Positions 34,427 through 46,334 are shown, numbered from the stretch's first letter. The stretch is 64,000 bases of DNA from Tolypocladium sp. Sup5 PDA-1 (GCA_000750105.3 JPHH03000060.1:1-64000), one strand, 5' to 3'. Made by a program: numbers and translations. Notes: generated from the letters alone by a model not told the origin.

Positions 34427-37400
34427 TCGACAACCCTAGGCGGTAAAGGACGGTTGGAAGCCATGGCGACGCCTCACTTGAAACGATGGCGGGTGAATGT
34501 GAGATATGTGATGTCTCCGGGCATGCAGTAGTTCAGTTGGTACTTTGAGGAGCCAGAGCAAGGCTGTGCGGCGCGTAGCCCATGAAGGATGAGGCTCAGT
34601 TGAGCAAAGTTTTGTCATGCCCGTGTAAAGGATCCGACGTGCACCCAGTCTGGAATTATGTAGGGTCGGCGCAAAAGCATGGCGGCAAGTGGTTGGCCCC
34701 CAACCCACGAACCGTTGATTGATGCTCCCTGGTCCCTCCCTGCCTCTGATTGTCCTGGGAGTTGGGACGAGCCCTGTCAGTGTCTGCCTGCATTGACAGG
34801 GCCACCGAGTGGTGGGGAGATTGGGGGGGGGTTGTGGCCATGTGAAACCGTCAGTTGGGAGCATCGCTCGCGGGTGTGTGAAGAACGGATGACAGCTGTT
34901 GTGAATAGGTAGCGGGCGACAAGCTCAGCGACAACTACTGTACGGAGTATACGAGTACGAGTAGTGCTTGCTAGCCAGTCCTTGCAGAAGGGTGCTGCAC
35001 CCTATGTATGTACAGAGTAGATGACGGGCCGCGATGCCGATTAATAAGGGACCTCGATGCAGCTTGGCAGTCAGTGCGTGGAGACGCGAAGTTCCGTCCG
35101 ATTTCGCGACGGCGGTGGCACCGCTGATGGATCAATCGCAATCGCCACGACGATGATGGTGGATCATGGGCCACAGAGGGCTCCAGGCTGTGGCGATTCC
35201 GATAGAGTGTCTGCGAGTACGACGTACTGTACGTACGACAGTCTTTGCACGAAAGAGTGGGCTTTCGTTCGGAAGTGCTGCCTCCTCTGGTGTTGAGTTG
35301 CGGGGCCTGGGCACGCGAAGTGCGGTAAAACAGCCAGACGGGCCAGCGGGCAAGGCTTGCATGTGTTCTATCGGAACCGCTGCCCGTTGCAGTTGAATGG
35401 TCTTTTGGGCGTTTCGTCCCGAAAATAACGGCGGCCGAAATAAGGAAGGGGCTGCGGCCATGGGACGCGAGAGGCTCGTTGTTTCTTCTGCACCGTCGTC
35501 GGACTGAATCTGATGTGTCGAGCCTCAAGCCCGACAGGGGTGCGAGAGGATCATTGGGGCCACCTCACGCTTGCGCAAGGCACAAGACGCCACCAGGAGC
35601 CTGAAACGGAACGGACTGCCAGGGTTCTGCCCCAGCAGCTGCCCCAGGAGCCAATGGCCGGCCGTTCCAGCAGGGCCCCCGTTGGAGGGGATCAGCAGAA
35701 GGACGTTGGAGATGGGACAAACAGCGGCTGGCCAGGAGTGGACATTCTGTGACGGAGCCTGGTCAAGCGAATGCTGGGGTTGATCCCTGGTGAACTGGTG
35801 AGGGAGACGGGGGTGGCCAGTTGTGGTTCGATAAGGGCGCCCATGCGTATAAAATTCATGTGCAACCGCAGGCCACCTCAGGAAGCCAACATGTGCGGAG
35901 CGAACTGACGGCGAGAGGAGGGGAAGGGGGAGGGAGGAAGGGATATGCCTAGGAGCCCAACGACGACATGGGCCGCGGCATGAATTGCATGCGAACGGGC
36001 AGCCCGGGCGCCGATGCCTCCCTCCAGTGCAGCGTGCTCGGGTGCTCCACGAGGACTCACATCCCTGGATACCTTGGGTGCCTTACATATACTCGTACGT
36101 GTCGAGCGGACGGCGCGCCAACGACGAGACCAGCGAAGCAGCCCGTCTCCGGCGCAGGAAGCATGAACACCACCACGGCCACGAGCCATTCGCAGGAGCG
36201 CAGCAACGCAGGTCGCAGGAGAGGGCCCAGCGATCCGACGAGGTGAGAATTGGTCCGCGCGTCGACTGGCTTCTGGATTGGGCCGAACCAAGGCGCCACG
36301 AGCGTGGTGGGCCTGGGTCGTTGAATCGGTGGTTCTAGCATGACTTGCAGCGCGGGCTTGTCGGCGTCAACGGTCGCCATTTGCACGAGTACAGTCCGGT
36401 ACGAGTACGAGTACTTTTCGGATTTCCTACCCCGGGCCCAGCGAACAAGTCGTTCAGCCGAGCGCACTGCTGTGCTGCGCCAGGGAGAGACAGCGGACGA
36501 GAGAAGAGCGAGCTTTTTGGTGGCTCTTTGAGAGCCGTGCCCCTGACCGGGCCGCAGCGCCAGGCCCGGTGATTGGCGGCTGGGCTCAGGGTTTGCTCCG
36601 CCGTGTCCCACCTTTTCCTTCCGCTGGCGGCTCGCCTGAGGTCCACCAGCAGCGCAGCACCGCCCCATGCGGCCTAGCATCTGAAATCTTTGTCTAGCAA
36701 GGGGGAGTGGGCCGGCGAGCGAGGGCCAGCGGCAGGGGTTGGCAGCGGCCCCGGAAGGGAAGCACAGAACCCTGGAAGAGGACGGGAGTTTTTGGTGGTG
36801 CTTTGGCCTGCGGCGCGAGAACGGCGGAAGGCAGAGGAAGACGGGAACCGCTGGGCAGGGAGGCGCGGAGTAGGCCGGGGATCGCTGCAGCGCTCATCAC
36901 CCCCATCCATCACCCCATATCTTGGTTTCCCTCCCCCCCCGTCTGCGCGCGGCCGCGAGCTTTCGACTCTCCGTCGCCTTCACGCTCCCTCCCGTCGACC
37001 TGTACTTCACTTCTTGCGAACGCCCGGTTCGCGTCCGTCTCTGCGACGACTTCATTCCTTCTCTTTCCTTGATCGCTGTTCCGTTGAACGCGACTTTGAC
37101 CACCAGCCAGCCATCGCCTAGTGCGACGACTGAAGAAGAAAAAAACCCACACGCGCCGCCTGCTGGCCGCTCAAACCGCTACTTACAACCGTCGACGTTG
37201 ACCGTTCCTTATTTCCTTCACCCGCACCGTTTGTGCTCTTGTCGCCTCTCTCTGTCTCTCTCTCGACAAGCGAACAAGCTACGCTACGCTCCCTCCTTTT
37301 CTTCATCTGTCTTTCGTCTTGTGTCCGCCCCCGAACCGCCGTTCTGAATCCGGAACCACCGCCGACCCCAGGACCTCCCTTGCTGTGCAACGCACGCTCC

Positions 37401-38030
37401 TTGCAGCAGTCCAAGGGCCAACAAGGCATAAAAGAAGTCGCCCAATCAGTACCGAACAGCAGGTTTAGTCGAGCTTGGGTCAGACCACCGCAAACAGGCT
37501 CTGTCCCACGATCACAACCACCAACCGGCGTCTCACAGGGACAACCGCCGCCACCTCGACCAACCAAACAAGTGAGCCGCTGTGCATCGCACCGACTCGA
37601 GTCACCTGGCATCAGCAGCTGCCTTCCGAGTACTTGTGCCAGAGATTCTTCTCTTCGCCTGCTCTGCGTTCACCCCAGGATTCGCTCGACATCTGGGCGG
37701 CTTACTGCAACTCCCGCAGTCACCTTCCCGCTTCAGCCTTAGGTGCATCTCGCGAGTCGCAGCCCACACCATCACCACCGAGGCACCTCCACCACCTCGA
37801 CGGCACCATCTGTAACGTTCCCAGTTCAGTACCACCATTTGTCACCAGCCTGAGCGCATATCGCCTATTGCGTCTCAGTTCAAGTCACAAGGTGTTCTGG
37901 TTCCCTTGCGGATCGTGACCCCCACCACACGCGCACGCTCTCACGTTGAGTGCCGTGCACGTACACTTGGAGCACAGGTCTGCTCCAAGCGCTTTCGACG
38001 ACTCCAGTTTCTTTCTTCACACACAGCACC
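34427..38030. other. 3.6-kb intergenic region with long C/T-rich leader
   Basis: No gene can be supported. TACGAG/GTAC-rich patches lie at 34938-34962, 35213-35240 and 36393-36416. From about 36900 to 38030 the plus strand is a continuous pyrimidine-rich stretch with short CT repeats (for example 37240-37270), most likely the promoter and 5' leader of the gene at 38031. Confidence 0.55.
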
Positions 38031-38876
38031 ATGTCGCTCTCGCGCGCCTTCACAACTCGCCGGCTTCGGTCGAGCAATGACCTCGCCGACGACAGCAGCC
38101 TGCCTCGGCGGAGCAACACCACCAGGGGACCGATCCTCCGCCACAAGATATCGGCTCCCATCCAGCTCATTCACACCACAAACATGCTCTCCTACAACGC
38201 CCCCGACCTCCCCCGACCTTCGCGCAGCAACTCTACCAACACCAAGTCCGATGAAGACTCCGACGCCCTGACTGCCGAATCGACGCCGCCGACCAGCCCA
38301 GATGTTGCGCCTGGCGAGCGGTCCTCGTCGCCGGAGCCCAACCACCTAACCTCGTACTTCAAGATGCCGGGGAAGACGCTGGTAGCAAGCGAAATGGAGC
38401 CGCCTGCGATCCCCAAGCGGTCCCCATCCCACACCAAGAAAAATTCCTACGATGCCATCGCCCGTTCGCGCTCCGTCTCGCGCATGTCCAGGGACTCGGA
38501 GCTCTCCGTGTCCACCAAGGCTGGCCAGACTTTCTCTCGCCCTCCCTCGACCTCTACCCGCGCATCCTCTTCTTCGCACAGCTCGTCGCCTCATTCTCAG
38601 AAGCAAGCTACCCCGCCACCCCCGCCGCCTGCTGCAACCGGGCTATCCAAGGACTCGCATCCGTTTGGACAGGAGCTGGCCCAGGTCACCGAACTGGCGG
38701 AGGAGTACAGCACCAGCACTCGCCTGGCGACTATCGATGAGGAGCAGCAGTATCTCCAATCGCGGGGGCTCGTCAAGTTGAGTGCGAGCGACTACCTCGG
38801 CGCCATCCAGAGCCTCTCGGCCGCCTTCTTCCCCGAGACGAAGCACGCCGCGGCGCCTGCTCCCCTGTGGATCTAA
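38031..38876 (+). CDS. Fungal-specific Ser/Pro-rich protein (281 aa)
   Basis: A single exon. Composition is rich in Ser, Thr and Pro with many SP/TP sites (TPPTSPD, RSSSPEP), typical of a phosphorylated disordered protein. The only folded-looking part is the C-terminal 60 residues: FGQELAQVTELAEEYS, RLATIDEEQQYLQSRGLVKLSASDYLGAIQSL, ending APLWI, which looks like a conserved helical module. There is no catalytic motif, signal peptide or membrane segment. Function unknown. The ATG follows ACAGCACC in a good context. Confidence 0.8.
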   Translation: MSLSRAFTTRRLRSSNDLADDSSLPRRSNTTRGPILRHKISAPIQLIHTTNMLSYNAPDLPRPSRSNSTNTKSDEDSDALTAESTPPTSPDVAPGERSSSPEPNHLTSYFKMPGKTLVASEMEPPAIPKRSPSHTKKNSYDAIARSRSVSRMSRDSELSVSTKAGQTFSRPPSTSTRASSSSHSSSPHSQKQATPPPPPPAATGLSKDSHPFGQELAQVTELAEEYSTSTRLATIDEEQQYLQSRGLVKLSASDYLGAIQSLSAAFFPETKHAAAPAPLWI

Positions 38877-39514
38877 GGCAGCACCAGGGCTGTTGGACCT
38901 TGGCACCTTGGGCAATGTCGCCTCAAGTTCGGCTGTACATATTTCTGGACATTTTCGATGGGCAACAGAGTGGACGGGGGCGCTCGGCGAGCATCCGCAA
39001 AAGGGATCTCTGGGCCATGACGTGGTTTCGGAGCGGAAGACAAGGTAGTTTTGAATTTGGGATACAGATACCAGCCGCAGAGGGCTGGGCCTTCGTTGGG
39101 CACACCAGGCAAATACGTAGAGGCGTTTTAGAGAAGGGTCAAGGTTGGACATGTTTGATGATGATGTAAATCCTTATGATGTGGACATTTAGTTGCTGTG
39201 AATGGCAGTACATATCTGGAGCCTCGCGGTGTCTTTCGTCTGTGCTGCTTGTGACAGTGACGTGCTTCCATGCTTACATTGACCTCTTCACGCTGCCCAG
39301 GCAAGGAAAGCATTCACTCATCCCCCATGGCGGCATTGTGTCGGTGCCTCTGCCAGTGATCCTTTGGCGCCTGCTACCATGGATCCATCTTGGCGGTGAC
39401 GAATCCCTCGTGAGGAGTCAAGGTGCCATCCCCCCCCCCCGGCCGGCTTCCATTCATCCATCCATGCCACCACCAGCCCACACAGAACCTGACCCCGCCA
39501 TCATGGCACCACAG

Positions 39515-39546
<32 letters not shown>

Positions 39547-40786
39547 TTCACGCCCCCCGCCCCCCCCCCCCCCCAACACCCACAGCTATTTAGATCACAT
39601 GAGCCCAGCGTCGCCATGGGCCCTGAGATCCTACGCCCCTAGGGTCGTTTGTCTCACGTTGAGACACAAAGCGCCGTGCCCGTTGCGGCAATTGGCCCAG
39701 GCGTTGGCGCGCGCATGCTGGCTGTGCGTTTGCTGACGATCTGATCCGTTGCTTTTCTGCGGCAGGGGATGCAGCGTGCGCGCGTGGAATATGCCGGCGA
39801 GGTGCGTGTCCGTGTTGTTGGTACGACCCGGGCGTTTATGCGTGATGGCGTGCGCAGGAGGTGCATTTACCGCAAAGTGCAGACTGAGGCTTGCTGGGTG
39901 TACTGGGCAATATCGATGGCTTACAAGCTCTGGATAATGTACGGTGGGCGCGATATGGCTGGTACAGAGAGGGCAGACATGTGTTGTCTTTGCTGCGCTG
40001 CCTTGTTGCACATGGCACATCTCACGTTGGCTTCACGGTATCATGTCAGAGTATATTTGCTTGGTCGCGTGCACGTGTCGTCTAACTTTGCACATCGTTT
40101 GCCTCTACATGCCATCAGCACAGATCACAGATGCGAGTTACTTTCAACAAACAGCACAACTCTTGTTCGATCCTGGACCCCGCCGACTGTCTACCGATCA
40201 AGATGTCTATAATGCCTCAACAGAAAATAGCCACAGCGAAAAGGCAAGGTCGGCTTGAGATATCGCCTGTTCCCTGAGAGCCCCCATGACGGATTTCAGC
40301 CAACCTCGGGCTCGCAACGGACATTGTGTCACTGAAGAGGGAGACGGGGGCTGGGTGAGGACAGGGACATGCAGAAGAAGGCGCGGGGCGTGCGTCGAGG
40401 GATGCAGACCCGTCCCCGTAGGGACCATCGAATATATGTAGGCTGTCCGGTCCATTTCCACAGATACATATACTGTACAATGATGCTAACCGTATTAATA
40501 GCCATGTCTCCCTGGTACGGCATCTTGCAACCGCTAGTTGTGGAACCTCCTCTGTACATAGACCTAAGATCAACCGTCGTCGATATTGTTTCCCTTGCTG
40601 GCCCGCCAAATTCCCGTAATAAGATAATTCACGGCTCGTCCCGTGTCCAAATGATCCCTCTATGCCCCGGTGCTCAACTCCGATTCGCGTGCGTGCTTTG
40701 TAAGTCAATACGTAGAAGCCCCTGCCGGTATGAAAGAATGCCGTCCTAGGCCCGTTTGATGATTCTTCCCAAGACGTTGCGCCATA
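38877..40786. other. Intergenic region with poly-C tract
   Basis: 3' flank of the Ser/Pro-rich gene and of the deacetylase gene. It contains the poly-C tract at 39515-39574, and I see nothing else supportable. Confidence 0.6.
39515..39574. repeat. Poly-C tract
   Basis: Thirty-two consecutive C, then TTCACG, then more C runs. It is the counterpart of the poly-G tract at the left edge of the window. Such runs can form structured DNA and are prone to sequencing-length error. Confidence 0.85.
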
Positions 40787-41593
40787 TTATCGCCCGCCCA
40801 ACGGTTCCACAGACTTGATAAGGTCTGTTATGGTAACAATCTTGTAGCCCTGCCGCCGCAGCTCGGGCAGGACTATGCGCAGCATGGGCGCGGTCCACTT
40901 CCTCCTGTCGTGGCAGATGATGATGGCGCCCGGGTGCGCCATGCTCAGTATGTGCTTCGCGTTGACAGTCGGGTACGGTATTTGGGGGTCGTGCGGGTAT
41001 ATGCTGCCCAGCACGATGCGAAACCCCCTGTTGCCCAGCAAGTCGCGCATCCTCCCATTGAAGAAGCCCGAGCCCGGCCGGAAGTAGTTGTTGGGCAGGA
41101 TCTTGCCCTCCGACTCGTACGCCGCCACCAACTTCGCCTTGACTTCCTTGACCTGCCTCTCGAGCTCGTCGTTGCTCAGCGACTTGGACGGCTCGTCGTG
41201 CATGGCGTGGTTGGCCAGCTCGTGACCCTCGTGGATGAGCTTGCGCAGCGACGCCTCCCGGCCCTCGACCTGCGAGCCGATGACGAAAAAGGTCGCGTGC
41301 GCGCTGTTCTCCCGCAGCACGTCCATGATCTCGGCCGTGTGCGGCGAGGGCGCGTCGTCGAGCGACAGCGCGATGACCTTGTCCGCCGTCGTCGCCTCGA
41401 ACAGCACGTCGGGGAACTTGGCGCGCAGGTAGCCGATGAGGAAGCGCGGCGGCTTGTAGACGCAGTAGACCGAGTAGACGGGCAGGATGAGGAGGAAGAC
41501 GAGCGCGGCGAGGGCGGCGAGCATCGCCATGCGGTTGTGTCTGACCCGCCGCCGAAGCTTGGTCGGCAGACGGAAGAGGGCGAGTCGGGGCAT
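40787..41593 (-). CDS. Membrane-anchored CE4-type polysaccharide deacetylase-like protein
   Basis: A single exon, 268 residues from ATG 41593. Residues 1-21 are basic, followed by one hydrophobic segment (about 22-46), predicting a type II membrane protein with the enzyme in the secretory lumen or outside. The NodB-like domain shows LSLDDAPS (Asp79-Asp80), GHELANHAMHDEPS (129-132 H-x2-H where H-[S/T]-x-x-H is usual) and YFRPGSGFF (motif 3). CE4 enzymes remove acetyl groups from chitin or related glycans. The altered metal motif leaves the substrate, and possibly the activity, open. It is convergent with the gene at 38031. Confidence 0.85.
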   Translation of the reverse strand: MPRLALFRLPTKLRRRVRHNRMAMLAALAALVFLLILPVYSVYCVYKPPRFLIGYLRAKFPDVLFEATTADKVIALSLDDAPSPHTAEIMDVLRENSAHATFFVIGSQVEGREASLRKLIHEGHELANHAMHDEPSKSLSNDELERQVKEVKAKLVAAYESEGKILPNNYFRPGSGFFNGRMRDLLGNRGFRIVLGSIYPHDPQIPYPTVNAKHILSMAHPGAIIICHDRRKWTAPMLRIVLPELRRQGYKIVTITDLIKSVEPLGGR

Positions 41594-42206
41594 CAGATCC
41601 GGGCATCGAGGGCCTCCTGCTTCGGAGGTCCAAAGGTTGTTCAAGAGCAGCGTCGCACGCACTCGGTCGTGTTCGTGTCGCCGCCCGATGGCATGCTCCG
41701 TCGTCTGCCCGTCGAGTCTGGCCGCTGCGCAGGAATAGAGCCGTCGAGTTCAGGTGACGAAGCTGTCTACGGACTACCTTTTTTTTCTTGCGAGGACTAT
41801 CAGGGGGTCGACAATAAAACCAACAGCGCTGAGCTAATTCGGGCGCGGCAGGGGGCGGGAAGTCGCTGGAAGTCGCTAATTTTCTTGGCGCATGCGCGCT
41901 CCAGGTCCAACCGCGTCTGGGGCAAAAAGCTTGTTTTCTGAGGTGACCTCGCGAGACCTGGAGAGCAAGGCATTGGATTGCAACACCAAGGCCAATTCGC
42001 CAGTTCTTGGGACCAAGGTTTGGCACATCTTCAATTCAGTTTGCAAGATTCTAATCCATCAGCACGTTGGGAGCATTCGGGCTAGCGTCGGACCCAGCCA
42101 TGACGCGCACGGTCTCTCAGCTGTGCCCCCTTCTACCCCTGAGCTTTCAGTCCCATCCGACTCCCTGAGCGACCAACATTTGGAAGGTTGTTTCGACGAC
42201 CCATCG
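41594..42206. other. Intergenic
   Basis: Promoter of the deacetylase and 3' flank of the PLP enzyme. No gene seen. Confidence 0.6.
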
Positions 42207-43490
42207 TCAGGCTTTCAAGCTGTCAAGCCCCTGCTGCAAATCCTCCTTCAGGTCCTCCAGCGCCTCCACGCCAATGCTCACCCGCAGCAGTCTCTTGTCC
42301 ACGCCCGGGTCCGACATGGCCCGCCACTCGATCAAGCTCTCCACGCCTCCCAAGCTCGTCGCATGGTGGAACAGCCGCAGCCGGCTGGGGAACTTCTTGG
42401 CGACCTCTTGGTCCTTCATCCATATCGCAAACACCGGGCCGTAGCCGACGGGCATCTGCCTGCGCAGCCAGCTCCCCTCGTCCGCCGCCTCGGGCTGCAG
42501 GCTGGCGTGCTGAACACGGTCGACGAGGGACCCAATCGCCGTGGAAGAGTCGCCGAGCTGGCCTGCGAGCCAGGACACGAGGGCAGTAGCCGTGGCGCTC
42601 TGGCGCATGACGCGCAGCTCGAGCGTGCGCAGCGACCGGATGCCCAGCCAGCCCTCCAGACTGCCCATGACGGACCCCAGCACCAGCCGCTCCTCGCGCA
42701 GCTCCTTGACCCAGTCGAGGCCGGGACGCAGGGTCAGCACGCCGCAGAGCATGTCGGAGTGCCCGCCAAAGTACTTTGTCCCGCTGTGCATGACGACGTC
42801 GGCGCCAAAGGCAAAGGGGTCCTGCAGGGGCGGCGGCGCAAAGGTGGCGTCAACGGTCAGGTACGCGCCGGCCTTGTGCGCCTTGTCGGCGTAGTACTGC
42901 AGGTTCCGCGCCTCGCCGGTGGGATTCAGCGGCGTCTCGACGTGCACGACGTCGCCGGGCTGGAGCTCCGAGGGGTCGCAGTCCAGGGGCAGCTGCTGGA
43001 GGCCCGTCAGGCGCGAGAGGACCTTGATGACGCCGTGGCAGCCGTGGTAGCCGTCGCCGATGGCAATGCGGCGCGGGTTGATGCGCACGAGCATGGCGTG
43101 GAAGGCGGAGAGGCCGGAGGAGTAGGTAAAGGACGGCCCGCCGAGGATGGAGGTGAGGATGGCCTCGAAGCGGGTCGTGTTGGGGGCGGTGTCGCGGGAG
43201 TAGATGTGAGAGTCCGAGGGCGCAGACGGCTGCGAGTGAGGTGTTAGCCACGCGGAAGGGAGATGACCAGCTAGGTCCAGGGAAAGGTAACGCACGTCGA
43301 CATTGTCCCAGGGATTCAGCTGCTCCGGGTCGTCGCTGTACCGGAACGTGGTGCTGACGTGCATGGCCGGCGCCACGGCTCGATGAACGGCGATGTGGTC
43401 ATCGGCGTGGACGGTCCGGGAGGACAGTGACAGCCCGGAGGACAGTGACAGCCGGGCGACCTCGTCGGTCGGGGGTGCGTCGGGCGCCAT
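42207..43490 (-). CDS. PLP-dependent Cys/Met metabolism enzyme (cystathionine gamma-synthase/lyase family)
   Basis: Two exons (43490-43296, 43229-42207) around a 66-nt intron encode 405 residues. The family landmarks are IYSRDTAPNTTRFE near the N-terminus, TYSSGLSAFHAML (cofactor phosphate loop), VHVETPLNPTGEARN, LTVDATFAPPP (Asp contacting PLP) and MHSGTKYFGGHSDMLCG with the Schiff-base Lys. The C-terminal FHHATSLGGVESLIEWR loop is typical. The family includes cystathionine gamma-synthase, lyases and homocysteine-forming enzymes of transsulfuration; the specific reaction cannot be fixed from motifs. The intron is a multiple of three and open, so retention would add 22 residues without a stop. 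Confidence 0.9.
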   Translation of the reverse strand: MAPDAPPTDEVARLSLSSGLSLSSRTVHADDHIAVHRAVAPAMHVSTTFRYSDDPEQLNPWDNVDVRYLSLDLAGHLPSAWLTPHSQPSAPSDSHIYSRDTAPNTTRFEAILTSILGGPSFTYSSGLSAFHAMLVRINPRRIAIGDGYHGCHGVIKVLSRLTGLQQLPLDCDPSELQPGDVVHVETPLNPTGEARNLQYYADKAHKAGAYLTVDATFAPPPLQDPFAFGADVVMHSGTKYFGGHSDMLCGVLTLRPGLDWVKELREERLVLGSVMGSLEGWLGIRSLRTLELRVMRQSATATALVSWLAGQLGDSSTAIGSLVDRVQHASLQPEAADEGSWLRRQMPVGYGPVFAIWMKDQEVAKKFPSRLRLFHHATSLGGVESLIEWRAMSDPGVDKRLLRVSIGVEALEDLKEDLQQGLDSLKA

Positions 43491-44246
43491 GCTGCTTGAT
43501 CTCTTTCGCCTGATGAATGCCGTGTCGTCCTGGGAACACGTCGCTTTCCTACCCACACGTAGTGGCTCTGCACGATCAGCCAGTGGTCCGCCCCAATCTC
43601 AACATGAAGTTGTCGTGGTAGTCGAGTCGTGAGATGGCGTCGGAGGGCACAGGCACGCAAGCAGCCCAAGCGGGGCCATCTCGGCCGGCGGTCGGTCGCA
43701 GGGCGCACGCCATCAAAGCCCGGCTCAGGCCATCAGCGGACCCGCCAGCAGTCGCCAGAGGGCGGCATCTCCGGGATCGGGGATAGCCGCGGAGGGGGGC
43801 ATCTACTCGTAGTGAATGAAAACACGGGCTTTGTTCGCCGAATCGGCAAAAATAGAAAAAGTCAATTGCCGTCACGCACGTGGTGCTGGATCACCACCCA
43901 GGCCAAGTCCAGATGCACACAGGAGCCAGAATAGCTGCGTTCAATGTAATTATCATTAAGTCGTCGAGCAGCACGTAACAGCACCCTGTCTCATAAGCCG
44001 TGTTATACAACCTTCCCCATCATTGTCATGATCCATCCCATGTGGCCCTCGAAGCGAGCGTCCTTTGACTCTATTTCGTAGCCAATGCATGCATGCCGTA
44101 GCGAATGCGTGTCTATCCCCAACGCCCAAAACTCCGTCAGGAACAAGATACAGGTAATCAGATACGTAGAACGAGAAGAACAAAGCGAGGCAATGTCAAA
44201 GCAATCCGAACAGCAACAACGCAACAAAGCGGGCGTTATTAGACGC
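43491..44246. other. Intergenic
   Basis: Promoter of the PLP enzyme and 3' flank of the next minus-strand gene. Nothing further seen. Confidence 0.6.
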
Positions 44247-45218
44247 CTAGTGACGCGGCTCGTCCGTCTTGGGGCGGTCCATGTTGCCGAGCTCGGCGCC
44301 CTGTCCGCTCTGCCCCCTCTTGCGCCCGGGCATGAGAAAGCGCGAGACGGCCTGCTGGCCCGTCGAGTCCTTGTCCTGCGTCTCGCCAAACTTGGAGAAG
44401 AAGCCGCGCTTCCGGGGCGGCTGCTTGTGGTCCTCGAGGCCGACGTCCTCGAAGCCCTCTTCGGCCGTCGGCGGCTGGCGCTCCATCTTCCGGTCGATTG
44501 CCGATCTAGGGAGGCGAGGGAAGCGGGCAGAGTCCAGGCTCTGGCGCGTGGGCAAATCGTGGTTACCGATGGGCGACCGCGCCGAGATGTCCTTGAGCAG
44601 TGTCAGTCGCCGGTGGCGGGTCGCAGTCGGGCTGGGACAGTCAGAACATACAAATGATCGCCGGTAGGAGTCGAAGGATTCTCGCGAGATGGAAAAGTGC
44701 TCAATGTCGCCAAAGCTGCTCCGCGTGTCAGACGACGTCCGCGTCGTCAGGTACTTGCGTGGCCATTGTGCCTTGTCCTCGCTCGGCGATGGCTGCTCAC
44801 ACGGGCCCGAATCAGCACGGCCGCCGGCGCAGCAATTGCATACAAGTGAGTGGCCTTACCGGGAGATAGATGCCGCTGTCGTTGACAACTGTTGCGCCGA
44901 GACATGGTCAACGAAGGTTCTGGTCTGGTGACAGGCCAGGGCGGGTCACCCCACAGCCGCAAGCCATGGATCATGGCATGGGTCTGAAGGGCGGGCTGTG
45001 CTGCGGGCGGCAGCAGAGGGAGGTCACGCACCACTCATCTTATACTCGCCAGTGTCCTGGCTTTTGGCGCTGCGGATGCTGAGAACCGACGACGCCTTGG
45101 ACCCAACGGTGTCGACGCGCTCGAAGCCGGGGTGGTTGTTCTCCTGCTCCGGGCGCAGGTTCTCGTCGTTGGCGACGGCAGCGCCGGGCCGGCGAGCAAA
45201 GGGGTTTCGGATAGGCAT
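44247..45218 (-). CDS. Fungal-specific hypothetical protein (233 aa), MPIRNPFARR-type
   Basis: Four exons (45218-45032, 44888-44860, 44792-44652, 44591-44247) join in frame. Exon 2 is only 29 nt and encodes VVNDSGIYLP. The joined protein reads MPIRNPFARRPG, then TGEYKMSVVNDSGIYLPPSPSE, then FSISRESFDSYRRSFDISARSP, RQSLDSARFPRLPRSAI, TAEEGFEDVGLEDHK and a C-terminal KRGFFSKFG with RFLMPGRKRGQSGQGAELG. These evenly spaced short motifs in a disordered background are typical of a conserved ascomycete protein with many phospho-sites; no function is known to me. There is no membrane or signal sequence. Confidence 0.85.
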
Positions 45219-46334
45219 GTCGTCGGGGGCCGGTGCGAGAGCACGAGTAGTATCATGCGGCAGTGCAGACTCGTAGGCGTAGGCGTAGGCGAGAGAGCGC
45301 AAGGACGTCGTGTTCGATGAAGAGGTGGGCGGGCTCAGAGTAATTGGCACGCGCCGCCGCAAGGGGGGAATAAAGAGGCCTTCAGTCGCGGAGCAAAGAA
45401 ACCAGCATAGGCAGGTCTACTTCGTACGCTGCAGGGTACCAAGTGCAATTGGATAAAAGGGAAGAGCTAACAAAGGGGACGGACGGGAGCAACGGCGGAT
45501 TTAAGATGTGAGACGAACGGCATCGGGCGCTGCCATGGAGAGATGGAGCTTTTAAGATGGGGGTGTCGGATGGATCATGGCGCCCAAGTCCGTTCCCTGC
45601 AGTGGGGTGAGTTTTTCCCTGCTTTCCATGGTGGCGGCGGATGGTTTGGGGGGCAGCTGCTGCGGGGGGATGGTGGCTGGGGGCATGCCCAGGCCGCCGT
45701 AGAGGGTGCGCAGGATGGATGACGGCAAGCGCCAGTCGACGGATGTGTGGCTTGGATGGCCTCGAGCACAAGCAAACGGCTGTTTCCAGCATGCACAACG
45801 GCGTGTTTCTCCTTGCTTTCGGGTCGTTGGGTACGGAGTACTCGTACGTCACTCAGGGCAGACGGAGCACATGCAGGCTCTCTGGATACAAGGCGCATGT
45901 GCAAAGCAAGGTACCTACGAAGTGCCTTACCAAAGAAACACTCTTCGGTTATTACCGCACTTGTAAGGTTGCAGTTGAGGAAGCGACCCTGACAATGAGC
46001 ACCTGCCTTTGTCGCACTGATTCCATCGCATCCATCACAGTAAGAACTGGAAGCTGATCTTCAGGCCATGCATCATCACTGAATCGCCCCAACAGGCCTC
46101 CACTGCCCCCCCTCCTTTCGTGTCCAACGGAACCCCACCCATCTTTCTGCGACTGTCATCTGCAACATCCCTGACCGTGGACACAACCGCCAGCAAACTT
46201 GAAAGCACAGCACCACCCTTTGGAAGCAGTTCAAAGGAACCTCAACGGATATTGGTCCAAACAAAGACGCATCTTGTGCCGGGCGGCGATTACCCTGAAC
46301 GATGCCTTTTCCTGCTTGATGTGATCTGAAACAC
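45219..46334. other. Intergenic
   Basis: Promoter of the 233-aa gene and spacer. It contains GTACGGAGTAC at 45831-45841 and a three-fold GTAGGC repeat near 45277-45293. No gene is supported. Confidence 0.55.

Noticed and set aside
40746..42026. Long frames overlapping the deacetylase in other registers
   Set aside because: Shadow frames of a G/C-rich gene. Only the 40787-41593 frame carries the CE4-like motifs and membrane anchor.
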